From Kappaphycus alvarezii (Eukaryota > Rhodophyta > Florideophyceae > Gigartinales > Solieriaceae): DNA of 64,000 nucleotides. The stretch is taken from positions 1,364,001 through 1,428,000 of the forward strand of contig NADL03000673.1 of assembly GCA_002205965.3 (NCBI GenBank), in the 5' to 3' direction. The notes below the pieces were generated by a model. That model saw only the letters and a program-made list of their open reading frames with translations. It was not told where the DNA came from and made no database searches. This document shows positions 47,175 to 57,520 of the stretch, piece after piece (positions within the stretch are counted from its first letter, which is position 1; every line of letters starts with the position of its first letter). The position numbers and the translations under genes were made by a program.

Positions 47175-48770
47175 ATGGTTTGGTCCATTCGTAGACAGAG
47201 TCATCTGCGAAGAAAACCGGCCAGTGCGTTTAACCAAGATACAAGCAAACATATTTGCTCGCCTTCAAGATTTAAAGAAGGTTGTGAGTTTTCAATTCCT
47301 CAGCAATCTTTGAGAATAAACTTACGGTTGCCATACATATTTGTATTTGCACTAAGTGCATTATGTTGCACCGCGAACGCGTTCGGAGAATTGCAAGGGT
47401 ATCATCTAAAAGGCTGTGCCATTGAGGAGGTTCCTTACACGTACCGTGATGAAAACAGGCGCTCCGGATTCGCCGGTGTTGCAATCACATATCTCGATAG
47501 GCTTCACGATAACCTTGAGTTTACTTTCGACCTTACAGAATGGAATGGTACATCAGGCACTTTAATTCGTCACATGGCTGAATGTAACCCCAGCCCTGGG
47601 TTTAACGACTCGTGTGAGTGTGATATTGCAGTTGGACCATTTTCAATGACTAACAAGAGGGTAAAATTAGTCAACTTTGTGTGGCCATTTGGGTCTGAAG
47701 ACTACCATTTCGTTACTCGAAAGTCTGAGCTTATTGTTGACGATTCAAAAAATACATGGTTTGTTTTCAAAACTTTCACAGGAGACGTTTGGATACTTAT
47801 TGGTGCGGGCATTTTCTTGCATGCCGTCGGCACAGTTTTATTTGGTCCATTTCGGCCCTCTCAGCAAAATGAAAAGAATCAGGAGCGGATATCTGAAACG
47901 TCGCGGTTTTCATGGCTGATGAAACGTTTTCCCGCGGCAGTACTTTATTCTTATGGTCACCTGATTGGTAATCCGTTCATAGGAGATGGAGGACAAAGAA
48001 CTCCCTCGTTTCATAGAACCGCATGGGTGCTGCTTGGTCTCACTGCAGGGTTCTTTCTGATGACTATTTATCAAGCAAGTCTAACAGTACTGTTGTTTGA
48101 AAGTGAAAAGGCTTCGCCATTGCAAACTTTTGAAGATCTTATTGGATGTGCAGTTTCCCCAGAAAAAATTGCTATGATTGCGGGAGCTCCTGCACAGGAA
48201 TTTTGGAACTTTGCTGTCAATACATCAGTTAATAGAGAGAAATGTCGCTGGACAAAGGCAGGTTTTACTGTAGAAGACCTCGAGGAAGGTTTTACCGTTC
48301 TGAGAGAGGAAAAGGCGGATTACTTTTTCGAGCTAGAAGGTAGCGTTCTCTTTCGCGCTCACCAAAACTGTGATATTTTTGAACCAGTTGGTGAGTCATT
48401 CTTTTCAACATCGGTTGGCTTTTTTCTCCCGAAAAGAACAAATGCCAACCAAACTTTTCTGCTAGAGACTCTTTCTGAGGAAACAAGAATTCTTCGAGAA
48501 AGAAACGAATATCCATCGGCCAAAGTAGTGGCCTCAAGAAACGAGTGCAGCCCTTTTGTTGATGCATCCATTTCCGCGGGTAAGATCTGGGGCTTCCTTT
48601 CACTGTATCTCGTTTTCTGGGCCATCCTTTTAGTTTACAGGGCTTTATTCTTGTGGCGTCGAAAACAGCACCCCGCATATTTATATCAAGATGACGCTCT
48701 TGAGGAACGGCGGGAACCTGAGATCAAGGCTGAAAACGCTGGGCCAACCACCGCAAATACTAAGCACTGA
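47175..48770 (+). CDS. Ionotropic glutamate receptor-like channel
   Basis: This is an uninterrupted frame of 531 codons. Residues 1-49 are basic, and 50-68 form a hydrophobic signal or anchor (RLPYIFVFALSALCC). A bilobed ligand-binding domain follows: S1 at about 72-195, including GFAGVAITYLDRL and DIAVGPFSMTNKRVKLVNF, and S2 at about 312-465. Between the lobes lie M1 (205-224), a re-entrant pore segment (about 253-268, AAVLYSYGHLIGNPF) and M3 (281-308) with MTIYQASLTVLL at the place of the SYTANLAAF gate. M4 spans 468-493 (GFLSLYLVFWAILLVY), followed by a short charged tail. The large amino-terminal domain of animal and plant receptors is absent, as in prokaryotic GluR0-like channels. It should be a plasma-membrane ligand-gated cation channel; the ligand is unknown. 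The first 49 residues may be untranslated if a later start is used. Confidence 0.85.
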   Translation: MVWSIRRQSHLRRKPASAFNQDTSKHICSPSRFKEGCEFSIPQQSLRINLRLPYIFVFALSALCCTANAFGELQGYHLKGCAIEEVPYTYRDENRRSGFAGVAITYLDRLHDNLEFTFDLTEWNGTSGTLIRHMAECNPSPGFNDSCECDIAVGPFSMTNKRVKLVNFVWPFGSEDYHFVTRKSELIVDDSKNTWFVFKTFTGDVWILIGAGIFLHAVGTVLFGPFRPSQQNEKNQERISETSRFSWLMKRFPAAVLYSYGHLIGNPFIGDGGQRTPSFHRTAWVLLGLTAGFFLMTIYQASLTVLLFESEKASPLQTFEDLIGCAVSPEKIAMIAGAPAQEFWNFAVNTSVNREKCRWTKAGFTVEDLEEGFTVLREEKADYFFELEGSVLFRAHQNCDIFEPVGESFFSTSVGFFLPKRTNANQTFLLETLSEETRILRERNEYPSAKVVASRNECSPFVDASISAGKIWGFLSLYLVFWAILLVYRALFLWRRKQHPAYLYQDDALEERREPEIKAENAGPTTANTKH

Positions 48771-51130
48771 TTCCTAGGCAACCAGCAAGCTGCGTTCTCC
48801 TGGGGGCGATGATAGCGTCAGTAATCCGCAAGTAATGCATTTCCATGCTCAAGAAAGGAGTTCGTATTCATGCGGTATTGAACCACTTTTGAGAACAGTC
48901 ATTACCTGTCAATTGGCAATGACTGATCTCAAATGTGGTCAAGTATCATTTTCCTTACAATTTCCGAGACTTTGAAACGTGTGCCTATGTTGCCGGACTA
49001 GTTTTTGAGTAACAAAAGTGTTATTGAGTTTGTGAATAATGAATGGTCTGCCGCTGATGAAGCTGTCTTGTTCATAGTTTTGACCATATGAATTCTTAAC
49101 ACGAAAGTAAGTCTATCAAAAGCAAAAATGTAGAAAAATGTAACTGATGGTTTAGTGGGATAATAAAATCAGAGGGATTCTATATCGAAAGTAGAATCAA
49201 GTTTGTCTCTATTCTACCCAAAGCACTCTTGCGTTGGGTTATCTCGGATAAGCATGAAATCGCTCTTAACTATGTAGTTACATATTCTGAGTAATGAAGG
49301 CTACCAAATCCCAGGGACGTGGACCAGGACCAGTGCCCGCCCAGAAAGTAATTCTTCCCGGGACCTTTGCAAATGTTGCCTGCCATTTGTATCCCATTAT
49401 ATCTGGGTTGCAGCATGAGTTCTTCACAAGGGCTAGACTTAGATGATGTGTGTACAACTCAACGGTGAAAGAAGGTCACTGCTGTAGCAACAAGGTTTCG
49501 AGAAGAACGAGGAACCGGCCTCGTCGCCCGTCACATACTCAAGAGGGTGAACAATATTCAAATTATTTTGATGTATTTCTCATTGCCTAACTTGAACTCT
49601 GATTCTGATGACCGAATGTGAAGGACTGGTAAATGCAAATTATGAAGAAGGCACCAGAACATCAGAGGCATTTCGCCCATGGAATCATTAATCGCGCGAC
49701 TCCTATTTCAACTCTCCGCATGTGACAGCGGTGCAGAGTTGCATACTGTACTAAGAATATCTTAGTAACGTGAGGTGTGTGCTCTCGATTTTACACAGTA
49801 AGGCATGCATTCATGGGTAGAGATTAAAATTCAACATATCCAAATAGATATCGTGCGAGGTGGCTCTAAAGAATGTAGTGCAGATCAAATAATAGATACT
49901 GTTGTAAGCCGTCATGTGTGACTGATACCGTCCAAGGTTCGACAAATGTCAAGACACAATGCTGAATGACCGTGGAAAGAGTAAAGATTAGCGCAACTCT
50001 CGGACTGACTCGACTCAGCGTGTGGTACTGTATCACGTGCAATACTCTGCTATCTAGTTTTATTGTAATACAAAAACCCCTCGACAAGAGCGAGTCCGTC
50101 CTCACCACCAGTTTCAAACAGCACCCACTACGGCACGATTCTATATTTGAATCCAGTAGGTTACCGACGTCAAATTGGGGCACGAGAAGAGTTTCAGTGA
50201 CCCGAGAGAGTCATCCGCTCCGAGGCAGAACACTCTTTCTTTTGACTCCGGAAATTGTACTCACCTCAACGGTACCTGGTGAACGTAACGATTTGTCCGG
50301 AAACCGAAGCGACCGCATTTGGCAGACAATCCACAAAAGCCAAATCTGGCCCTGGCCCTGTCCATGTTCTTCTGGTACCGTTCCAGCGATTACAACACGA
50401 AGATATTTGCCGAGGTAAGCATTGATTTTGTTGCAAACAAAAATGTACCGGGCATCATATCGTACAATCAGCAGCTATTGGCAGGGATTTCCTCCGGTCA
50501 AAACTTCCTCAGACGACTTGAGGCCACCGTGCAACATTCCAGGGCCTCATCTCAGACCAGACTCTGGTATTTTGTACGGTAGGCAATCTAACAAATAAAG
50601 GGCCCTGACATAACGATCTAGACCCGTTGCCGTCAAGTCGACTGCCGTATAAAGTGTGTTGAACGTTTGTTTGATATATGTGGGAGGCAGTGATAGCGGT
50701 GCTAACACACTCAACCCGCAAGTGAGAGATCGCCCAAGTCTCCGGAAGCAGGTGAGTTCACTTTGCGCGGGGCTGGGTGGACGCCGCGGGGAGGCGACGC
50801 CCTCCGCAATAGGTTGTGCAGCATGCACACTGTGCACAGGGTTTACATCCCGCCCGACGACCTCGCGTGACGGCAGTTGTCGTGGTTGTTATCAAGGCAA
50901 CGAGCAGGGGATACTGGCGGTGTAGGACACTGGAAACAGTACCGCGGCAGATCTCCAGAGCTACATTTTCGCAAGCCAGGGATTGGACAAACTTATGACT
51001 TTTCTCTGCTGTGAATATCTGTAACGAATCAAAAAAATCCGCCCGTTCCAATCATGAGCAGGAATCACTCGGTGCGATCGCCGCTGGCTCCTCATCGCAG
51101 CTCTGAGCCAACAGTATTCCCTTGGTTTGA
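48771..51130. other. Spacer, no supported gene
   Basis: Frames are short and lack motifs. Frames between 49.9 and 50.6 kb overlap on both strands and lean on GTG or TTG starts. No repeats or RNA genes seen. Confidence 0.45.
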
Positions 51131-51244
51131 ATGCCACTGCTCTTCTTCACCAGACCCGCCTCGTCACACGCCCTGCAATTCCCAAGTGCATCTGACACAC
51201 ACACGGCGTTGCACGCCGCACTTGTGCCACGGTGCGCCCTTGAC

Positions 51245-51727
51245 ATGTTTCAATTACAGAAAACCTTTACATTTGAGGCCTCGCATCAACTGGTGCATCA
51301 CGATGGCAAGTGCGCCAACCTGCATGGACACAGCTACTCTGTGACTATTGAAGTTTCCGGCCCATCGTTGCAAAAGGCAGGCCCTGGTACCAATATGTTG
51401 ACCGATTTCAAGCACATCTCAGATGTGGTAAAGCCGCTTGTGGGCAAGTATCTGGATCACCACCACCTCAACGACACCCTGGGAACAGATAGCCCCACGG
51501 CCGAATTTATCGCACGCTGGATATTTCAACGTCTCGAGGATGACATCCCACTTCTCGACGCTGTTATGGTGAGGGAAACAGCATCATCGGTTGCAATTTA
51601 CCGGCGTCCGAGACGACCTTGCCTGTGCGCTTGCCACGATTTACTGGAGAAAGGGACGTTGACCGAGGTTGAATACGGTGACCCCAAGTCTGACGACAGC
51701 GAGATTCTAGAGATTCAACGGCGGTGA
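51245..51727 (+). CDS. queD-like: 6-carboxytetrahydropterin synthase / PTPS-family enzyme (QueD-like)
   Basis: From the ATG at 51,245 the protein has 160 residues, close to the usual 120-150. It shows FTFEASH14 and KC23ANLH27GH29SY, that is, the three zinc-binding His and the catalytic Cys in the QueD spacing C-x3-H-G-H, then LDHHHLND with the catalytic His, PTAEFIARWI, and VMVRET with the pterin-binding Glu. QueD converts dihydroneopterin triphosphate to 6-carboxytetrahydropterin, the first committed step towards 7-deazaguanine (queuosine) precursors. Related PTPS enzymes make 6-pyruvoyl-tetrahydropterin. An in-frame ATG at 51,131 would add 38 Ala/Ser/His-rich residues, possibly an organelle-targeting peptide. 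A Cys-rich tail extension (RRPCLCACHD) is unusual. It is convergent with Pus10, with 283 bp between the stops. Confidence 0.85.
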   Translation: MFQLQKTFTFEASHQLVHHDGKCANLHGHSYSVTIEVSGPSLQKAGPGTNMLTDFKHISDVVKPLVGKYLDHHHLNDTLGTDSPTAEFIARWIFQRLEDDIPLLDAVMVRETASSVAIYRRPRRPCLCACHDLLEKGTLTEVEYGDPKSDDSEILEIQRR

Positions 51728-52010
51728 CAAATCCACACTAAATTTTTGAGGGTGGGTGCTTTTTGTCCTAGTCAGGAGGATTTCGCAACTGCTCAGCTTC
51801 TCGCTTCATTGCATGCAAGCCATGGGAAGCCAATGTGATATCCACGGACACCACGAGGCGTATCAAGGCCCATCCAAACCATTGCTTCCCTCAGTTGCTA
51901 GATCCCTACTCGTTAAAAACCAAAAAATAGACAGTGTCCCCCTTCCCCTGCCAAATTGCCGCCAAGGAACCGCCCTCGCGGTTTCTGCATTCACCCCCCC
52001 CCAAACCGAG

Positions 52011-53484
52011 CTATCCACCATTCCCGTTGCCATTTTCTGTATCGACTCCATATATATCCAGGACATCTAGCTGCAAAATGTCCGCCTCGCACCCCAACAT
52101 AGTCGCCACATTTGGCACTGTACGTCCATTATCGCCATGCACAAATTCCTTAATGTACGTACCAGCAGCGGCCACAACATCCAAAACAAACACCCTCTTC
52201 TCCACCAGCCTGACAACTTTCAATTGCCAAATCTGCCTCTCTCTCACAGCCTGTGTCCTCCGATGCAAAACCCTCAACGGAGTTTTCTGCTTCAACAAAA
52301 CCCCCCCGTCCACCTCCAAAGCCGCTCTCAAATCCCCCTCCTCAAATTCCTTTCCCGTCCACACCACACAGCGGTAACACTTTCGCTTCTCCGTCTCAAA
52401 CGCCTTCATTTTCGCAAAATAAGCGCGCTCGACAACCCTCAACCCATTGATAACGACAGCACTGGCCATGGCATGAGACACGTCAACCATAGTAGCAACC
52501 ATTTGCGGTGTAACTTTCTGCGGCACAACCTTTGAATTCAAGACCTCAACGACAAAAGGACGCCCCCTACCAAGCATTCTCACATCAACATCCTCGCGTC
52601 CACCCGCAGTGAATGTGACAGCCTGCGGTTGCAGGACTTTGCGAATGCCTTGGACGACGACATCCTCGACGCTCAAGGCGGTCCGTTTGTGACGAGCATA
52701 GACATCGTGTGGGGAGGTGGAAGGGACAGAGTGTGGAGGATGGGAGGGAGGATCGACATACCATGGGGTTTGAGACATGAGCCTGGAAAGCTTGTTGTAA
52801 GAGCCTGCGAGAAGCAACGGGGCGACGGAGAGTTGCAGAGACCATGTAGCCGGGTGTGACGGGGAGGGGAAGGAGGGTAGCAAGGAGGGGTGTAAAGGGA
52901 ACGCAAGGTGTCTGCAGGGAGGGTTTGGAGTAGGTTGGTGAGGACAGGAAGGGATGGTGGTTTGACCGGGGTAGGGGGAGAGGGGGTGTGGGTGTGATGA
53001 GAGCGAGGGCGATGCTTTTTGCGGGTGGGGATGAGAGATGGGAGTTGAGGGGCTGGAGATCGAGGGTGCAGGAGGGATGTTGGAAGGAGAGGTCGAGGAA
53101 TAAAGGCGAGTCGGGGTGGTAGACGAGGGTGGTGTGGGTGGAGATGAGAGGGGAGAGGGACCATTTCAGGGCCTCACGTAGGGAGACTGGGGCTGGTTCA
53201 TGGGGGGTGACAAGGGAGATGAGATGCGGACGGAGGAGGGAGAGGGTGAGGGGGATTGTGGCGTTGATTTTGAAACGCGAGTCGTGGGTGATGGTGCTTA
53301 AATGGGAGGGCAGGGATTGGGATATGTTGAGTAGGGTCGAGTCGTGAAGGATGTTGAAGCAGAGGGGACAGGGCGGGTTTGGGGGATGGGGTTGCGGAGA
53401 TTGGTAGTGCTTGACGGTGCGATTGTTTTGGAGACGAAGAAGGCATCTGGGGCAGGCGTTGCGGAGGGCGGCGGAGACGGTCAT
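52011..53484 (-). CDS. PUS10: tRNA pseudouridine synthase Pus10
   Basis: The ATG is at 53,484. The amino-terminal half carries two Cys pairs (ACPRC and PCPLC near residues 11-40) like the zinc-binding part of the Pus10 accessory domain. The carboxy-terminal half has SYNKLSRLMSQTPW, the catalytic block AGGREDVDVRMLGRGRPF with its catalytic Asp, and TYIKEFVHGDNGRTVPNV followed by LGCEADILQLDV, all diagnostic of Pus10. The enzyme makes pseudouridine 54/55 in the T-arm of tRNAs. The two halves lie in different frames that overlap at 52,585-52,883. The switch must fall near 52,850-52,875, beside G/C-rich runs, and looks like one extra base rather than an intron. Total length of about 490 residues fits the family. 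It is divergent from the sigma-factor gene. Confidence 0.85.
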
Positions 53485-53961
53485 TCTGAGATTGGAATGA
53501 ATGCCGTGGTGAAGAGGCGATGCGATGACAGGCGACGCAATGTATTGATGTCAACAATTTGATCCCTAAAATGTGTAAAGCTATCAATTACAGTACACTG
53601 TAATGAAGACATACGTGTACAGGAAATGCCATGTGTAATACGTGTGGATGACGAAAGGTGTTTGGGGATTTTGTCGATGAGGTGCAGTGGGGAGGATACG
53701 GGATTGATGGCGGTTGAGTCAAGTATCTACAAGTGCAGAGGCAGAGAGCCACTAGTTGGTTGGCAGTGAGTGGCAATGGCCTGTACCTGACGAGGTCAAT
53801 TGTCCAACCAGCGGCCGTCGACGATTCGCCGCCTCGACCAACCCTTACTCTACCATTTCCCCCATCTCCCTCTTTCCTTCTTTTATCTCTCCACAACCGC
53901 TTCGAGCCCCTCCCCCTTCCATCCCAATCCCCATCCCCATCCCCATCCCCACCGCACAAAC
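53485..53961. promoter_or_regulatory. Divergent promoter region of PUS10 and the sigma factor
   Basis: This spacer of under 500 bp lies between two genes read away from each other. It contains a palindrome, ATTACAGT-AC-ACTGTAAT (53,587-53,604), about 100 bp upstream of the Pus10 start and about 360 bp upstream of the first candidate ATG of the sigma gene. Its core belongs to the CAGTACTG vocabulary of the region. A pyrimidine-rich tract (53,830-53,960) precedes the sigma gene. Confidence 0.5.
53587..53604. repeat. Palindrome in the divergent promoter
   Basis: The 8-bp arms ATTACAGT and ACTGTAAT are perfect inverse complements around a 2-bp centre. Position between divergent genes and symmetry suggest a dimeric-protein site, but this is not proven. 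Confidence 0.7.
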
Positions 53962-55318
53962 ATGTACCGTACCCCAACCTTTATCAGCACCACAACACCG
54001 CTCCTCCCCTCCACCCCACACCCCACCCCTCCCCCCTCCTCCACCCACACCTCCCCCGCCCTCATATCAACCACCACCCCCCAACCCTAATCGCCGCCCC
54101 AAAACGCAGAGGCCGCCCCCAACCAAACGCACCTCCCACCGCAACACCCCCCCCCTCCAAAACCCCCCCCCCAAACCCCGCCTCCCTCTCCCCCCCTTCG
54201 ACAACCCCATCCCCCCTCCCACCCCCCCAAAACAAACACCCCCTCCCGTCGTCGCACACGTCCCCGTCGTTCCAAACCCCCACCCTCACACCAACCCCTC
54301 ATTCACAACATGCCGATACCACGCCTGTAAAACACCGTACCTCGCCAGGGAAGCACTCGTCACAGCTTGATAATAGCGTGCGTTGGTACTTGCAACTCAT
54401 TTCGGAACCGGGCTTGTTAACCTCGGATCAGGAGGTTCAGCTCGGACGCAAGATTAAACAGCTTATGGAATGGCAGGAGAAGCGTGATGAGATGGTGGGT
54501 TCCACCGGGTGTACACCCACTACGGCAGAGTGGGCCGATTATGTCGCCGTGGATCGCGACGAGTTTGCAACCAGGTTGGCAGAGTGTCGTCAGGCAAAGG
54601 AGAGGATGATTGTGTGTAATTTGCGTCTCGTTGTGAGTATTGCGAAAAAGTATTCCACTAGGGTGTACCTATGGGCGATTTGATTCAGGAGGGTACTTTT
54701 GGTCTTATTCGCGCTTGTGAAAAGTTTGATGCGGACAGAGGTTTCAAGTTTTCGACGTATGCTACGTGGTGGGTGCGACAGGCTGTTAGTCGTTGTGTGG
54801 CTGATCAGTCGAGGACAATTCGTTTGCCGGTCCATTTGTATGATACTATTACTGCGATTCGGAAGGCGACAAAGGAGTTGAGTTATGAGTTGGGGAGGCC
54901 GCCCGTGGAGGCCGAGTTGGCAGAGTATTGTGGGATTACCTTGCAAAAGTTGAGGCAAGCCAGGGTTAGTATGCAGAAGAGTATCCCGTTGGACTGTCCG
55001 TTGACCAATACTGAAGATGGCCTGTTGTTGAGTGACGTCTTGGAGAGTGACGAGGCCGCCCCGGAGGATCTGGTCGAGAGTTCCTTGTTGAGGGATGATT
55101 TGGAGCATGTCGTCAATAGTTTGCATCCCAGGGAGAGGGATGTCGTGCGTATGAGGTACGGGTTGGATGATGGCAGGGCAAAGACCCTTGAGGAAATTGG
55201 TCGCGTTTTTGATGTCTCCAAGGAGAGAGTCAGGCAGATTGAGTCGAGGGCTTTGAGAAAGTTGAGACATCCGTATCGCTCCGCAGTGCTCAAGGACTAT
55301 ACTCCTCCGGATGTGTAG
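53962..55318 (+). CDS. Plastid-type sigma-70 factor (SigA/RpoD-like), frame-disrupted
   Basis: Region 1.2 ([17 protein letters not shown]), region 2.1-2.2 ([12 protein letters not shown]), then [13 protein letters not shown], region 2.3-2.4 ([27 protein letters not shown]), region 3, and region 4 with its HTH ([20 protein letters not shown]) are all present and match cyanobacterial group-1 sigma factors. The protein directs the plastid-encoded RNA polymerase to promoters. Between KKYSTR and MGDLIQEG one base is missing near 54,662-54,672, so the frame switches. The Pro/Thr/Ser/His-rich lead (about 140 residues, transit-peptide-like) includes runs of 7-9 C at 54,145-54,180. The only good ATG (53,962, MYRTPTF...) is in a different frame from region 1.2, so a second slip may exist there. 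Start uncertain. Confidence 0.8.
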
Positions 55319-55537
55319 TGGGGATGTCCGGGAGCGGCAATTTCGGGTGGCTTTATGTTGGCGCAATTTTTGTCAAGCCTAGTCTCGATTCAAGGTTGGA
55401 CTGTGGACATGGGTGGTGGACCTGTCTGGAGCGTTTCCATCGATAGAGAGTCTGGGCGAGCGTCATTTTTGTTTATTAGTCTTGTGATTGACAGTGGAGC
55501 AGAGCTATTGGCGCACTCGAAATTTCCCTTGTGGCGG

Positions 55538-56530
55538 TCATGTATCCAGATCGGGAGTGGGCGGATCGCGACGCCTTTGAATCTCATCAGCGTAGCTACT
55601 GTCTAAATACTTTAAACACAGGTCATTCATTGTATCGTCCTCGCCAGAGGAATCCGACTGGTCGACCTCTGCTGCAAGATTACTAAAGCTTCCGCTATCG
55701 TGGGAAGACGCCTCGCGTAAATCATCGAGTAGAGCGTTGTCGACACGACTATCCACAGCGTACCCATCAGTATTCCGTTCACGACTCTGTCGCACTCTTC
55801 GTCGAATCTGTCTCAGACTTGCTGTCCATCCCTCTACTTGTTCATGGCCAACGCGAGGTCTCTCCACTGGGGTCGGCACGACATCGGGCCCGTGCTCACG
55901 TACAAAGCGCCCCACCGCATCTCTTCCCTCGCCTCCGCCTCCGATTTCGGCGCGATACTTGACAACGCCCTGTTTACCGCAACAGACTTTCATCGAGGCG
56001 CGCCGAATCTGGGCCCCACGGCCTTGATCATCAAAATACAAGATGACAAAATCCGAGACAGCCCAATTGGAATGGAGCGACTCTTTGTCGCGTACCAAAC
56101 GCCTGTTGCGACGACGAGCGAGACGATCGGCAAAACAGGCAAGAGCGTGCCATTGATCCCAGTTTGATCCGGAAGTGAGGAGCCAAATGCCGGCATCATC
56201 GGCATGATGGTCATTGTCATTGTGCTCGTGGGCGTAATACGGCTCGAGACATGAGTTTGGGGAGGAATGACGGCGACGTAATAAACCGGCGGTGAGGTTT
56301 GGACGTAGGGAATGACCGGAGGAGAGGAGAATGGAGAGGGCTGTTTGGGCTAGTTTTGTGGGATCGTCGGTTGGAAAGGGAGAGGGTGTGGAGAGGGAGT
56401 GGAAAAAGAGACGCGTGGTAAGGTGGAGATATATGGTGAGGGATGAGTGAGATAGTGTGGCGGTGGCAAAGAGCGGGAGGGAGAATGGGGTGTGGGGGGT
56501 GGTGTGGGTGGTATGGTGGGGAGAAGCGGT
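55538..56530 (-). CDS. Unassigned gene, possibly frame-disrupted
   Basis: On the minus strand one frame is open from about 56,590 to the stop at 55,538. It reads convincingly as protein: a Thr/Ser/Leu-rich lead, then LTAGLLRRRHSSPNSCLEPYY, AGIWLLTSGSNWDQWHALAC, DFVILYFDDQGRGAQIRRAS, a Gly-rich linker, and an acidic Ser-rich tail. There is no ATG in this frame before the middle of the protein. An ATG at 56,750 opens a different frame (MPSTQPSSPP..., helical to about 56,615). So either an intron or a small indel joins them. I do not recognise the family. The FDD and WDQWHALAC blocks are the best handles. It is convergent with the sigma gene, with stops 220 bp apart. Confidence 0.45.
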   Translation of the reverse strand, partial: TASPHHTTHTTPHTPFSLPLFATATLSHSSLTIYLHLTTRLFFHSLSTPSPFPTDDPTKLAQTALSILLSSGHSLRPNLTAGLLRRRHSSPNSCLEPYYAHEHNDNDHHADDAGIWLLTSGSNWDQWHALACFADRLARRRNRRLVRDKESLHSNWAVSDFVILYFDDQGRGAQIRRASMKVCCGKQGVVKYRAEIGGGGEGRDAVGRFVREHGPDVVPTPVERPRVGHEQVEGWTASLRQIRRRVRQSRERNTDGYAVDSRVDNALLDDLREASSHDSGSFSNLAAEVDQSDSSGEDDTMNDLCLKYLDSSYADEIQRRRDPPTPDLDT

Positions 56531-56989
56531 ACAAGACGGGTTGGGGTTTGAGGCGGAGGGGATTGGGGTGTGGTTAGAGTGGGGATTTGTTGTGTGGGGG
56601 GTTGGGTCCGGGTTATGGGGGGAGATGGAGATTGGCGAGATGCTCGTGCGCGTGGGTGGAGATTAGGAGTAGGGAGCGGATTAGGGATTGGGGGTGGGGT
56701 GGTATTCGGAGGAGAGGGAATGGTGGGGAGGAGGGTTGGGTGGATGGCATTCTTTTGGGTAGGGTTTGTGTGTGGTTGGGGTGGGGTGGAGGGGGTGGGC
56801 TGGTTGAATTGGTGCGATGGTGGTGGTTGAGAGTAACGAGGGTCTGGACGGGTTTCTTGTCTTTGTTGTGGTATTTAAGAGACGCGAAAGTGCTGTATTG
56901 AGTTGAGCAAAATGACTCGACTGATTCGTCTCAAGTATTCACCCGTGGATACTGTAGCAAATCTTCAATTTCCTTTGAAATTTATTCTG

Positions 56990-57065
56990 CAGTACTGTAC
57001 TGTACTAAGAGACATTTCGACGGGATCGCAGTTCTTTTAGCTCGCTCTATTACAGTACAGTATCT
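56990..57065. repeat. CAGTACTG-type words
   Basis: GCAGTACTGTACTGTACTAAG (56,989-57,009 region) and TTACAGTACAGTATC (about 57,051-57,065) lie about 45 bp apart in opposite orientation, in the spacer upstream of the unassigned gene. Confidence 0.6.
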
Positions 57066-57247
57066 TCGACGCCAACATTCTACGAGTGGCTCTACCGCAG
57101 GGTCAATGCATCGACCAGACCAACCGCACCGTCTCCGCGCAAGCCGGGGACACCATGTTAACTCCAGCACCGGGCGCGCGGCCCCCTAGACAGGACGGAC
57201 ATCCCGCCAAATGAACCTATGATGCAGGAGTAGCGTTGCTTGAACCG

Positions 57248-57520
57248 TCAGAGTGTCCCTCCGTGTCCCAGCATAATGGATAATGTAGAGGACAGAGACG
57301 CCAGTGAGACCATTTCTGGGATGGGCGTAGGCCGCAAGCGAGTCGCAGCCAATAGGCCAGGGGGTGAAATTCGGGGCGGCTCGTGGACCCTCGGGGATGC
57401 TAACGGCCGGTAAGGAAATTCGCGCTCAATGTCGCGGACCGGATCTCGGTGAGTGATGCCGCCTGGGGAAGGTGGTGGTGTTGCGGGGTTGGGCAGGACG
57501 TGGAGGGGCTGTGCCGCACG
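57248..57520 (-). mobile_element. Very old fragment of the non-LTR endonuclease region (copy E)
   Basis: Minus-strand DNA can be aligned to the segment between the endonuclease motif and the carboxy-terminal end of the other copies. ITHRDPVRDIERE corresponds to IAHRDKVKDLERK, and the stretch TTTCACCCCCTGGCC next to GCTGCGACTCG corresponds to TTTCAGCCCCTGGCTTTCGACTCG. Similarity is patchy, so this is a weak call and the borders are only approximate. Confidence 0.4.

Noticed and set aside
52820-52880. GT-AG mini-intron joining the two Pus10 frames
   Set aside because: The plausible GT...CAG segments I tried (38 and 56 bases) have the wrong length modulo 3 for the needed frame change; a single-base indel fits better.
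53845-54302. Gly-rich minus-strand frames over the sigma-factor lead
   Set aside because: Antisense of a C-rich Pro/Thr region; openness is forced by base composition.
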